Source: CALFCX01 sp964603025 (lineage in GTDB: Bacteria; Margulisbacteria; WOR-1; JAKLHX01). From it: a DNA stretch of 18,607 nt. Each line of letters begins with the position of its first letter. Within the stretch, counting starts at the first letter, position 1. This document shows, one piece after another, positions 7,113-14,241 of the stretch. The stretch spans positions 1-18,607 of the forward strand of contig CAZRTO010000027.1 in NCBI GenBank assembly GCA_964603025.1, written 5' to 3'. The notes under the pieces are model-generated. The model was not told the DNA's origin, did no database searches, and saw nothing but the letters and a program-made list of their open reading frames with translations. The position numbers and the translations under genes were made by a program.

Positions 7113-7487
7113 GTGGGGAACGGGTCCATACTGATAGTTGACGACGAAGAGGATATCTTGCAGCTTTTGTCCTTCAGGCTTCAGAAATCCGGATATGACG
7201 TGTTAACCGCTTCCGACGGAAAAATAGCGCTTGGCCTATTAACGGATAAACAGGTTGATCTCATCCTTGCGGACATCAGAATGCCTAATATGGGAGGGGA
7301 GGAGCTGTGCGCTTTATTAAGGGAGGACCCCAAACTGAAGGATATTCCCCTGATACTGATAAGCGCCAGTAAAAATGAGGACTCCGGATCCGCTTTGTCC
7401 AGATCCTGTGCCCGGGATTTTATCACAAAACCATTCCAGCCCGAGGAACTGCTGGCCAAGATCGACAAATACATAAAGGGGAAATGA
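7113..7487 (+). CDS. Single-domain response regulator 1 (CheY-like receiver)
   Basis: The 124-residue receiver domain has no output domain. The acidic pair is D10/D11, the phospho-acceptor is D54 in LILADIRMPNMGG, the switch residue is S84 in LISAS, and the invariant lysine is K106 in ITKPF. The start is GTG at 7113, with GGAAGGA about 8 nt upstream, inside the end of the kinase gene and 5 nt after its stop. The tight spacing implies co-expression with the kinase, so it is the likely phosphoryl acceptor or a phosphate shuttle. The RDFITKPF segment lacks the usual EAGAxD of regulators such as its neighbour. Confidence 0.92.
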   Translation: MGNGSILIVDDEEDILQLLSFRLQKSGYDVLTASDGKIALGLLTDKQVDLILADIRMPNMGGEELCALLREDPKLKDIPLILISASKNEDSGSALSRSCARDFITKPFQPEELLAKIDKYIKGK

Positions 7488-7488
7488 A

Positions 7489-7857
7489 TTGGTACAGAAA
7501 AAGATACTGGTGGTGGATGACGAGCCGGACGTATCAAAACTGTTAAAAGCAAGGCTTGAATCGGCCGGATATGCGGTATTTGCCGCGTTTGACGGCGTGG
7601 AGGCGCTCAAAGCCGTAAAAGAGTTTTCCCCGGACCTTATATTGCTTGATGTCATGCTGCCTAAAATGGACGGTTATCAGGTGTGCCGGCTCCTTAAATT
7701 TGATGAAAAATCAAAAAATATCCCTGTAATAATGCTTACAGCGAGAGCTGGAGAATCGGATAAAGATAAATCATTAGAGGCCGGAGCGGACGCTTATTTG
7801 ACAAAGCCTTTTAAGTCAGATGAGCTACTGTCGACTATTTCATCGGTCATTAAATAA
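7489..7857 (+). CDS. Single-domain response regulator 2 (CheY/PilH-like receiver)
   Basis: The 122-residue receiver domain has D10/D11, D54 in LILLDVMLPKMDGYQVC, T84 in MLTARAG and K106 in LTKPF. There is no DNA-binding or enzymatic output domain. Translation appears to start at TTG 7489, one base after the stop of the first regulator, with AAGGGGA in the correct position. The nearby ATG at 7484 is in another frame. It could act on the pilus apparatus downstream, as PilG/PilH do in twitching systems, or feed a distant output protein. Both possibilities are inference from position only. Confidence 0.92.
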   Translation: MVQKKILVVDDEPDVSKLLKARLESAGYAVFAAFDGVEALKAVKEFSPDLILLDVMLPKMDGYQVCRLLKFDEKSKNIPVIMLTARAGESDKDKSLEAGADAYLTKPFKSDELLSTISSVIK

Positions 7858-7916
7858 AGCAGCCAGTCCTTTTGCTATTTCCATGTGTTTAACCTTGTCC
7901 GTTAAGTTCTCTCATG

Positions 7917-7958
7917 GTTCGGACTTATGACTGAAGATCCTTTGTCCGCTAACTTTTT
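7917..7958 (+). terminator. Candidate terminator of the kinase operon, possibly with an alternative pairing
   Basis: GTTCGGAC (7917-7924) can pair with GTCCG-ct-AAC (7944-7953), followed by TTTTT (7954-7958). CGGAC (7920-7924) could pair instead with an earlier GTCCG (7897-7901), which lies in a direct repeat TTGTCCGYTAASTT (7895-7908 and 7942-7955). The stem is short. The rest of the gene-free stretch 7858-8064 shows nothing else I recognise except the promoter at its end. Confidence 0.35.
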
Positions 7959-8023
7959 AGTAGCATATTCCAGAAAAGCCAACACGGATGGTATTTGCTG
8001 TTAATACAGATTTGCTTTGGCGC

Positions 8024-8053
8024 TTGACACAACGCAATGAACTATAATAGTAT
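8024..8053 (+). promoter_or_regulatory. Promoter of pilB1-pilC1
   Basis: A perfect TTGACA (8024-8029) is followed at 18 bp by TAGTAT (8048-8053). A perfect TATAAT (8043-8048) overlaps it, but is only 13 bp from TTGACA and 20 bp from an alternative TTGGCG (8017). The ATG is at 8065, so any of these would give a leader of about 0-10 nt. No Shine-Dalgarno is visible. Confidence 0.55.
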
Positions 8054-8064
8054 TCTATATTGAT

Positions 8065-9558
8065 ATGTCTGCCAGTGATATTCCAGAAATCAATTTGAGC
8101 GGTTATACGATCGATGAATCCGCCTTGCGGGCGGTTCCGGCTATTATCGCAGAAAAACACAAGATCATGCCTTTATTCATTATCGGCAAGACTTTGACTC
8201 TTGCGATGGCAGACCCTTCAAATATAGTCGCGATGGACGAGGCGCGTTCCGTTTCCGGTATGGACGTGTCGGTTGTCAGGAGCTCTGCAAGGGAGATAGA
8301 GCAGGCAATAGCCGAATACTACGGTATAGCCGGGATAGTGGAAGAGGTGGTCAGAGAGTACAGCGCTTCCGGCGCGCAGACGGCCCCGAAAAGGGCTGTT
8401 GAGGACCAGTCGCCGATAGTGAAGCTGGTCAATGTCCTCATCTCACAGGCACTCTCGCAAAAAGCCAGCGATATTCACGTGGAACCCGAGTCGGATGACG
8501 TGCGCATACGCTACCGCATTGACGGATTGCTGCACGAAGAAACTTCGATGCCGCCATACATGAACAATCCGATCATATCAAGGATCAAAATATTGGCTGG
8601 CATGGATATCGCCGAATCGCGCGTACCCCAGGACGGCAGGTTCGAGCTTGTAGTGGACGGGGCGCATGTTGACATCAGAGTTTCGACCTTTCCGACGGCT
8701 TTTGGAGAAAAAGCCGTGCTCAGGCTGCTTGATAAATCAGCCATGATATACACGCTAAAAGATATTGGCATGGCACCGGAGATGCTGGACAAATTCAGCA
8801 AGGCGATACACAAGTCACACGGGATAGTCCTTGTCACCGGGCCTACCGGTTCAGGAAAGACCACGACCCTTTATTCGACCCTCGCGGAACTGAACAGCAA
8901 AGAGCTCAACATAACCACCGTAGAAGACCCGATCGAGTACGAGATGAAAGGTGTAACGCAGTCGCAGGTAAACGTAAAGGCCGGGCTCACTTTTGCTTCG
9001 GCGCTCAGATCGATCTTGAGGCAGGACCCTGACGTGATACTGATAGGGGAGATCAGGGACCTGGAAACGGCTTCTATCGCGATACAGTCCGCGCTGACGG
9101 GACACATGGTTTTTTCGACCCTTCATACGAACGATGCAGCCGGCGCATTGACAAGACTGCTTGATATGGGTGTGGAGCCCTTCCTTATATCGTCTTCGGT
9201 CGAAGCCGTGCTGGCCCAGAGACTGGTCAGGCTTATATGCAGCAAGTGCAAGACTCAGACCGAAGTCCCTGCCGATATAAGGCAAAAATATCCGGCCCTG
9301 ACGGTCGCTTACAAAGGCACCGGATGCAAGGCGTGCAAAAATACGGGCTATAAGGGCAGGAAGGGCATATTTGAGCTATTGATCATTGATGACGCGGTAA
9401 GAAAGATGATATCCGACAAAAAAGATTCCGCCGAGATAAAAAAATACGCCGTCTCAAAAGGAATGAGGACTCTTTTTGACGATGGCATCGACAAGGTCAG
9501 TTCCGGCCAGACAACACTGGACGAAGTATTGAGGGTGACCGAACTTGAGCAGATATAG
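8065..9558 (+). CDS. pilB: Type IV pilus/T2SS assembly ATPase PilB/GspE, copy 1
   Basis: The 497-residue secretion ATPase drives pilin polymerisation from the cytoplasmic face. Residues about 1-100 are a GspE N-terminal domain (LAMADPSN block) without the RLG-type c-di-GMP-binding half seen in MshE-like proteins. The core has MDIAESRVPQDGRF, Walker A GPTGSGKT at 259-266, the Asp box DPIEYE, Walker B LIGEIRD at 326-332 and the His box TLHTNDA. A zinc tetracysteine motif follows at C392, C395, C421 and C424, with 25 residues between the pairs. PilB rather than PilT is supported by the long N-terminal domain and the tetracysteine insert. The gene ends overlapping pilC1 by 14 bp. A near-relative lies at 14800-16212. 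Confidence 0.93.
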   Translation: MSASDIPEINLSGYTIDESALRAVPAIIAEKHKIMPLFIIGKTLTLAMADPSNIVAMDEARSVSGMDVSVVRSSAREIEQAIAEYYGIAGIVEEVVREYSASGAQTAPKRAVEDQSPIVKLVNVLISQALSQKASDIHVEPESDDVRIRYRIDGLLHEETSMPPYMNNPIISRIKILAGMDIAESRVPQDGRFELVVDGAHVDIRVSTFPTAFGEKAVLRLLDKSAMIYTLKDIGMAPEMLDKFSKAIHKSHGIVLVTGPTGSGKTTTLYSTLAELNSKELNITTVEDPIEYEMKGVTQSQVNVKAGLTFASALRSILRQDPDVILIGEIRDLETASIAIQSALTGHMVFSTLHTNDAAGALTRLLDMGVEPFLISSSVEAVLAQRLVRLICSKCKTQTEVPADIRQKYPALTVAYKGTGCKACKNTGYKGRKGIFELLIIDDAVRKMISDKKDSAEIKKYAVSKGMRTLFDDGIDKVSSGQTTLDEVLRVTELEQI

Positions 9559-10762
9559 CTACAAAGCAAGGGACAATTCCGGGAATCTGATAGAAGATGA
9601 AGAAGAAGCCTCTTCACCGGCTGAACTTTCGCAGCGCCTGATATCCAAGCAGCTTGTCCCGGTGCATATAGAGCCTAAAGGGATCGAGCTGAGCATGTCC
9701 GCTTTGTTCAAAAGACCGAAGAAAGCCGGACTTAGAGATCTTTCGGTGTTCTTCAGACAGCTCTCGGTCGTCGTGTCCGCGGGAGTGCCGCTTTTTGAAG
9801 GGCTTGTATCGATCGAGAACGAATCCTCCAATCCCGCGCTTAAAAAAATAGCCGGGGATATACGCAGAGATATTTCCGCCGGCGGATCTTTTTCCTCCTC
9901 GCTGGCAAAATACCCGCACTCTTTTCCTCCCAGCATGGTGGCGATGGTAGAAGCAGCGGAGCGCGGCGGAGTGCTGGCCGAAGTGCTAGCCAGAATATCG
10001 CTTTCACTGGAGAAAGAGAACCAGTTCAGGACCAAGCTGATCGGCGCTTTCAGGTATCCGGCGCTTGTGCTCACTACATTGGCTTTTGCTTTCCTGGCAT
10101 CGATCGTTTTTATCATACCCAGGTTCACATCCATGTTCCAAAAATTCGGGCAGGAACTGCCCCTGCCTACCAGGCTTCTGATAGTGCTGAACGGAGTGTT
10201 GACCGACTACTGGTGGGCCATAATAATATTCTGTGTCGCCGCTTATTTCGGCTACGTGCGTTTTTCGTCTTCAGATGCAGGCAGGAGTTTTTTGGACAGA
10301 ACGAAGCTTAAAGTTCCCGTGTTCGGCCCGCTTTATGCAAAATTGGCACTTTCCAGATTCTTCATGATGTTCGCCGACATGCTGGACAGCGGAGTGCCGC
10401 TGGCGACAGCACTGGAGCTGACGGCAAGGACGGCTGATAACAGGTCGATCGCGAACAGTGTTATGGTGCTCAGACAAAGGGTCATGGAGGGAGGTCTTTT
10501 GTCGGTTGCGATGAAACATTCCGGGATATTCCCCTCAGTTGCTATACATCTGACCTCGGTAGGAGAGAGCACCGGAAGGCTTTCCGAAATGTTCATAAAG
10601 GTATCCTCGTATTTTGATGAGGATGCCGATTACATGGTCAGCAATCTTATGTCGCTGCTCGAGCCGTTCTTTGTGCTTATACTCGGTGTGTTTGTCATGG
10701 TGCTGGGCCTGGGTATATTCCTGCCGATGTGGGATGTGACGAGCCTGTTCTTCCAGCAGTAA
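9545..10762 (+). CDS. pilC: Inner-membrane platform protein PilC/GspF, copy 1
   Basis: The 405-residue protein has the usual twofold GspF layout. A short N-terminal segment (YSYKARDNSGNL) comes first. The first GspF domain is at about 60-185 (FFRQLSVVVSAGVPLFEGL) with a membrane helix near 170-195. A second helix lies near 215-235. The second GspF domain is at about 265-390 (FFMMFADMLDSGVPLATAL) with a final helix (LEPFFVLILGVFVMVLGLGIFLPMW). It couples the PilB ATPase to pilin extraction. TTG 9545 is chosen because GAGGGTGAC lies just upstream and the N-terminus matches that of the second copy; it overlaps the end of pilB1. It ends 7 bp from the convergent minor-pilin operon. Confidence 0.92.
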   Translation: MSRYSYKARDNSGNLIEDEEEASSPAELSQRLISKQLVPVHIEPKGIELSMSALFKRPKKAGLRDLSVFFRQLSVVVSAGVPLFEGLVSIENESSNPALKKIAGDIRRDISAGGSFSSSLAKYPHSFPPSMVAMVEAAERGGVLAEVLARISLSLEKENQFRTKLIGAFRYPALVLTTLAFAFLASIVFIIPRFTSMFQKFGQELPLPTRLLIVLNGVLTDYWWAIIIFCVAAYFGYVRFSSSDAGRSFLDRTKLKVPVFGPLYAKLALSRFFMMFADMLDSGVPLATALELTARTADNRSIANSVMVLRQRVMEGGLLSVAMKHSGIFPSVAIHLTSVGESTGRLSEMFIKVSSYFDEDADYMVSNLMSLLEPFFVLILGVFVMVLGLGIFLPMWDVTSLFFQQ

Positions 10763-10776
10763 TTGTGTTTTACTGC
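10756..10776. terminator. Hairpin spanning two convergent stop codons
   Basis: GCAGTAA (10756-10762) and TTACTGC (10770-10776) form a 7-bp stem with loop TTGTGTT. The TAA of pilC1 and the TAA of the minus-strand pilin gene are in the two arms. It could work in both directions, but neither side has a strong T-run. Confidence 0.3.
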
Positions 10777-11339
10777 GCCCTTTTTATATGTATGCCGCTG
10801 TTGATCCTGTAGCTGCCTTCATAATTGTCGGCCGATCCGCTCCCGGAATAAACCGTCCAGTTGAGGTCCACGCGCGCTATGTTAGAGGGCGTGGCTACCG
10901 GAGAAGACAGTTCGTTCTGCGCGGCGTCGTAATATCTGAACAATGTGCCTGCTGACTGCCCGCTCACTTTTATGTCCGCTCCGGGATTTTGAGTGGGAAG
11001 GTTTGACGAGCCGGATGGGGTTGTCCTTGTGAATTTTTGAGTGCCGCCGTTCCATGTTATGGTGATCTCCCTGTCATCGGCATCAAAATAATTGACCGAC
11101 GTGGATGTGGCGGATACTATGTTCCTGACCGCACGCAAGCCTTTGCCGGCACTATCTCCTTCGATCACCGTGTCTTTTATGTAATTTCCGTACAGTTGCA
11201 CCGATGACTGCGACGGCGTGAAAAAATACAGCCTGATCATGGGAGTGAAGAATGCGGTGCCCGCGGCCGCGATCACGCCCAGGATCACGATCACGACGAT
11301 CAGCTCGATGATGGTAAAACCCCGGCGGCTAAGGTTCAT
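10770..11339 (-). CDS. Minor (pseudo)pilin, possibly GspJ/PilW type
   Basis: The 189-residue prepilin has leader MNLSRRG, followed by the class III cleavage site and methylation motif G|FTIIELIVVIVILGVIAAAG with Glu at mature position 5. The C-terminal domain is beta-rich and Ser/Thr-rich (TSTSVNYFDADDREITITW, VDLNWTVYSGSGSADNYEGSY). It is the last gene of a three-gene minor-pilin operon. Its ATG lies inside the end of the preceding gene (11-bp overlap), without a clear Shine-Dalgarno, so translational coupling is likely. GspJ/PilW assignment rests on size and order only. It likely joins the tip complex that primes fibre assembly. Confidence 0.85.
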   Translation of the reverse strand: MNLSRRGFTIIELIVVIVILGVIAAAGTAFFTPMIRLYFFTPSQSSVQLYGNYIKDTVIEGDSAGKGLRAVRNIVSATSTSVNYFDADDREITITWNGGTQKFTRTTPSGSSNLPTQNPGADIKVSGQSAGTLFRYYDAAQNELSSPVATPSNIARVDLNWTVYSGSGSADNYEGSYRINSGIHIKRAQ

Positions 11340-11727
11340 ATGTCACGTTCCTTGCCCTGAGAGTGGATGTGGTAAGGAGCGGGCTCGCCGAGCCGGACCT
11401 GTAGACCGTGACGGTTATTCTCTTGAGGCTTTGCGTTGAAAGGTCGGTGCCGGCCGCATATTCCACCTGTCTGCGCACGTCATAGCCGCTGCTCAGGTAG
11501 TTGGAAGAGAGGTTGTTGTATCCTCCGGCCAGTGTAGGATCTGTATAGCTGATAGACCCCGCCACGGCAAATTCCCGCTCCGACAGGCTGATGGCTTTTG
11601 AAATATCGCTTGACATGATAACTGATTCGGTGATCTGCCGGTATGAATTTGCCACTGCCGGCAAAAGCAGGCCGGCTATCACTATCGTGATGATTATTTC
11701 AATGATAGTAAAGCCTCTTTTTTTCAC
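11329..11727 (-). CDS. Minor (pseudo)pilin, possibly GspI/PilV type
   Basis: The 132-residue prepilin has the very short leader MKKRG and then G|FTIIEIIITIVIAGLLLPAVA, with Glu at mature position 5. The remainder is a small globular domain (DVRRQVEYAAGTDLS, SLKRITVTVYRSGSASPLL, the last resembling the strand pattern of GspI/PilV). It starts at GTG 11727, overlapping the TGA of the preceding gene in a GTGA arrangement, which indicates coupled translation. It needs a prepilin peptidase that is not encoded in this window. Exact subtype uncertain. Confidence 0.83.
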   Translation of the reverse strand: MKKRGFTIIEIIITIVIAGLLLPAVANSYRQITESVIMSSDISKAISLSEREFAVAGSISYTDPTLAGGYNNLSSNYLSSGYDVRRQVEYAAGTDLSTQSLKRITVTVYRSGSASPLLTTSTLRARNVTYEP

Positions 11728-12560
11728 GGCAATATATGTCCTGTTGTTTCGTTGTATCTTTTGATCTTCATGGCTCCGGAGCTGACCTCAAAGGTTGCGA
11801 GTGCGGTTTGTCTCATCACGATATTGCTCGCCAAGTCCCTTAATTGGCCCGTAGATCTGATGATAGAAGATGAGCCTCCTGGGGAGGGCGGCGTCGGAGT
11901 GCCTGCCGGCCAGATCTGTCCGCTTACAGTGGAGCCGTCGCTCAGGTTAATGACAGCCGTGACTATGAATGAGTTCATTGAATTGTTAAATCGTAACTGG
12001 TTGCTCCCGACTGTTGCACCAGATGGTATCGTGAGATTGGGGGTTATATTAAAAGTCCCCCCGGAAGCACCGGACCCGCTCCATTTGGGAGAGGCAAGAT
12101 TTCCCAGATATATTTGTTGTAATGTTCTTGATCCGGGACCTGTCCATGTCAATTGGATCGAGGTCACCTGATAGCTCTGGGTCGGGTTCGTATTTACTAT
12201 AGTCCAGTTGTTTATGCGTCTGTTCGCATTGGAAAGTGAAGTTGCGGAATTGTTGATATATATCCAGTCCCCGCCTGTGCCGCCGCCGCCTCCTCCCGCA
12301 TACTCATATGTATAAAACTGCCTTCCTTCGAGCTGGGCGTTTGCCGGTGTTGTGGTGCCGTTCTGCAGCCTTTCGTATGCCGCTTTCATCAGTCCGCCCT
12401 GCGCGGCCATGAGCGCCTGGTGTTTTTGCGCGCGCACAGTATCGAGGCGGAGGTTCTGAGATGTCAATACCACAGTGCTCCCTATGATAAGTCCGGCAAG
12501 CACCATCACGATTATCAGCGCTGGAAGGACGAAGCTTTTTCTGTTCGGTTTCATCATCAT
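11724..12560 (-). CDS. PilX/GspK-like minor pilin or pilus-associated membrane protein
   Basis: The 278-residue protein heads the minus-strand operon. The N-terminus MMMKPNRKSFVLPALIIVMVLAGLIIGSTVVL has a basic leader and one hydrophobic helix, but Ser instead of Gly at the expected cleavage position and no Glu5. The following segment RAQKHQALMAAQGGLMKAAYERL matches the PilX pattern of a post-helix (A)AxxGL motif. The rest is rich in Ser, Thr, Asn and Gly, with a Gly run (YAGGGGGGTGG) and a Pro-rich stretch (GTPTPPSPGG). I chose the first of three consecutive ATGs (12560), because the reading frame further upstream would cross the promoter. GspK-type pseudopilins naturally lack Glu5, which supports a tip role. 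Subtype is inferred. Confidence 0.75.
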   Translation of the reverse strand: MMMKPNRKSFVLPALIIVMVLAGLIIGSTVVLTSQNLRLDTVRAQKHQALMAAQGGLMKAAYERLQNGTTTPANAQLEGRQFYTYEYAGGGGGGTGGDWIYINNSATSLSNANRRINNWTIVNTNPTQSYQVTSIQLTWTGPGSRTLQQIYLGNLASPKWSGSGASGGTFNITPNLTIPSGATVGSNQLRFNNSMNSFIVTAVINLSDGSTVSGQIWPAGTPTPPSPGGSSSIIRSTGQLRDLASNIVMRQTALATFEVSSGAMKIKRYNETTGHILP

Positions 12561-12574
12561 ATGTGTCAGATGAG

Positions 12575-12603
12575 ATTCTAACACCGCGAGACGGGCAATT
12601 CAA
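12575..12603 (-). promoter_or_regulatory. Promoter of the minor-pilin operon
   Basis: On the minus strand, TTGAAT (12603-12598), 17 bp, then TAGAAT (12580-12575). The predicted transcription start is near 12568, only about 8 nt before the first ATG (12560). No Shine-Dalgarno is present. It is divergent from the pilMN promoter. Confidence 0.65.
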
Positions 12604-12618
12604 GCAAAACCGCGTTCC

Positions 12619-12650
12619 TTGCATTTTTGGCGCGCATGGTATATCATAAT
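12619..12650 (+). promoter_or_regulatory. Candidate promoter of the pilMN-pilO genes
   Basis: A poor -35 TTGCAT (12619-12624) stands 17 bp before TATCAT (12642-12647), which overlaps CATAAT (12645-12650). The ATG is at 12663 with no Shine-Dalgarno, so the leader would be short. It shares the 102-bp divergent region 12561-12662 with the minor-pilin promoter, which suggests joint control. Confidence 0.4.
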
Positions 12651-12662
12651 CGGTTAGTAACC

Positions 12663-14240
12663 ATGGCAAAAAGATCTCTGGGCTTGCATCTCAGGGCCGA
12701 TTCTTTCAGGGCTGTTGAACTCGAAAGGGGCAGATCGGGATTGGCCCTTACGGCTTATGCCGACGGGTATTTTGCCCCGGATTCCACTTTGGGCGCGCTG
12801 TCCGCGAGCCTTTTCAAGAATTTTAAGAAAAGATCTTTCAGGTCTCTTTCTGCTACCGTAGCGCTTTCCGGGGACGATCTGACCTTTAAGATAGTGGAGC
12901 TTCCGGACATGCCGCAGTCGGATATCAATTCATCCATAGGGTTTAAACTGGGAGCGGATGTCGAGCACGAGAACGACACGGTCATTTCGTATTACAGGAT
13001 CCCCGAAGCGGGAACTGCTGATAAAAAATACTATTTCACTGTTTCCGCCAAGAAGAAGAATATGGAGCGGCTTGTTAAGACGCTCAAAAAAGCCGGGGTG
13101 TCCGTAAGGGAAATAATCCCTTATTCCTGCGCGCTCAGATCGGCGTTCCCCGAGATATCCGGGCAGACATGCATACTGATGGACTGCGGCAAGAACTCTA
13201 CGATAATACTGCTCCTAAAGTATGGTGTTCCTGTTTTTGCGCGCGAAGTGGCGTTCGGTTCGGACAATATCGAACAGGCCCTGACCGGAGTGGTGGTGGC
13301 CGGAGGCGACAGAATAGAGATATCCAGGGAAAAAGCGGCCGACATAATCCGGGACCTTGGCATACCTGAAGATGTCAACGCTTATTCTTCCGCCAGCGGA
13401 TTGCCGGCTCAGGAAATATTGTCCATGGTGCGTCCCGCGCTCGAAAAGCTCGGGGCTGAAGTACTGAGAACGATGGAATACTACAGGAATCAGACCCATG
13501 ACGAGACCGACTTTGGCGGCATATATATCAGCGGCCCAGTCGCTTCCACCGCGGGTTTCGCCCCTTATATCACCAAAGAACTTGGGCGTCAGGCAAAAGC
13601 CATTGTTCCCTCTATAGATCCTGGGGACATGGCCGCAACGGTGCCCGTATCGGCCATGTCCGTGGCAGCCGGTGCCGCTATCGCGTCGCAGTACAGACTG
13701 ATGCTCCTGCCGGAGGAAATAAAGAATCCTTTTGCTTACTATACCAAAAGATACCTGTTGAACATTTACGCATTGGTCCCTGCCTATGCGGCCATACTGC
13801 TCCTTATATATATAGGTACGGGGTACTATATGGACGGTCTGCAAAAAGAGCTCACAGAGGCCAAAAGGCAGGGGGATGCTCTGGGGCTTAAGCCGGAGTC
13901 TGATGCCGCCGAGAAGCATTTTGTCGACTTTGTCTCAAAATACGGCGACAGCCGCCAGGGAGACGGTTTTGTGGATATGATGAACTATCTGGACAAGAAC
14001 ACCCCTCAGGGGATCTATTTTGACAGCATAAAGTACAGGGCCGCCCAGTCGGATGTGGCGCTGAGCGGCATAATACTCAAAAAAAACGGCAAGGGCGCTG
14101 TCACAGCTCTAATCAACGGGCTCAAGGAAAGCTCTATATTTACTTCGGTGGACCTGTCTTCATTGTCAGAATCAGACATGTTCACCGATCCGGTGTATGA
14201 GTTCGTGCTGAACGGCAAACTGTTGAGGAGCCGCAGATAA
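12663..14240 (+). CDS. pilM: PilM-PilN fusion protein (pilus inner-membrane platform)
   Basis: The 525-residue protein joins two normally separate proteins. Residues 1-345 are an actin-like PilM domain (SLGLHLRADSFRAVELERG at the start, LSGDDLTFKIVELPDMP, CILMDCGKNSTIILL, GGIYISGPVAS). Residues about 363-390 are a single membrane helix (YALVPAYAAILLLIYIGTGYY). A coiled coil and a PilN-like periplasmic domain follow (FVDMMNYLDKNTPQGIYFDSIKY, ALINGLKESSIFTSVDLSS). In PilMN systems cytoplasmic PilM binds the N-terminal tail of PilN; here they would be covalently linked, as in GspL. I chose ATG 12663, not TTG 12627, because the latter would add residues absent from PilM and cross the promoter. 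pilO follows after one base. Confidence 0.9.
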   Translation: MAKRSLGLHLRADSFRAVELERGRSGLALTAYADGYFAPDSTLGALSASLFKNFKKRSFRSLSATVALSGDDLTFKIVELPDMPQSDINSSIGFKLGADVEHENDTVISYYRIPEAGTADKKYYFTVSAKKKNMERLVKTLKKAGVSVREIIPYSCALRSAFPEISGQTCILMDCGKNSTIILLLKYGVPVFAREVAFGSDNIEQALTGVVVAGGDRIEISREKAADIIRDLGIPEDVNAYSSASGLPAQEILSMVRPALEKLGAEVLRTMEYYRNQTHDETDFGGIYISGPVASTAGFAPYITKELGRQAKAIVPSIDPGDMAATVPVSAMSVAAGAAIASQYRLMLLPEEIKNPFAYYTKRYLLNIYALVPAYAAILLLIYIGTGYYMDGLQKELTEAKRQGDALGLKPESDAAEKHFVDFVSKYGDSRQGDGFVDMMNYLDKNTPQGIYFDSIKYRAAQSDVALSGIILKKNGKGAVTALINGLKESSIFTSVDLSSLSESDMFTDPVYEFVLNGKLLRSRR

Positions 14241-14241
14241 A

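Noticed and set aside
7484..7486. ATG 7484 as start of the second response regulator
   Set aside because: It is in a different frame from the receiver. The TTG at 7489 is in frame and well placed after AAGGGGA.
7858..8064. Cyclic-di-GMP or other known riboswitch before the pilus genes
   Set aside because: I could not find conserved GEMM-type motifs or a plausible multi-stem aptamer. Only short stems and a promoter are visible.
12627..12662. TTG 12627 as start of PilMN
   Set aside because: It would add residues not seen in PilM proteins and run through the promoter boxes. ATG 12663 gives the standard N-terminus.
13215..13919. Long minus-strand open frame (234 residues) opposite pilMN, and other antisense frames of 80-190 residues across the window
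   Set aside because: All lie opposite strongly supported genes and have no recognisable family, no Shine-Dalgarno and implausible composition. They follow from the codon bias of the real genes.
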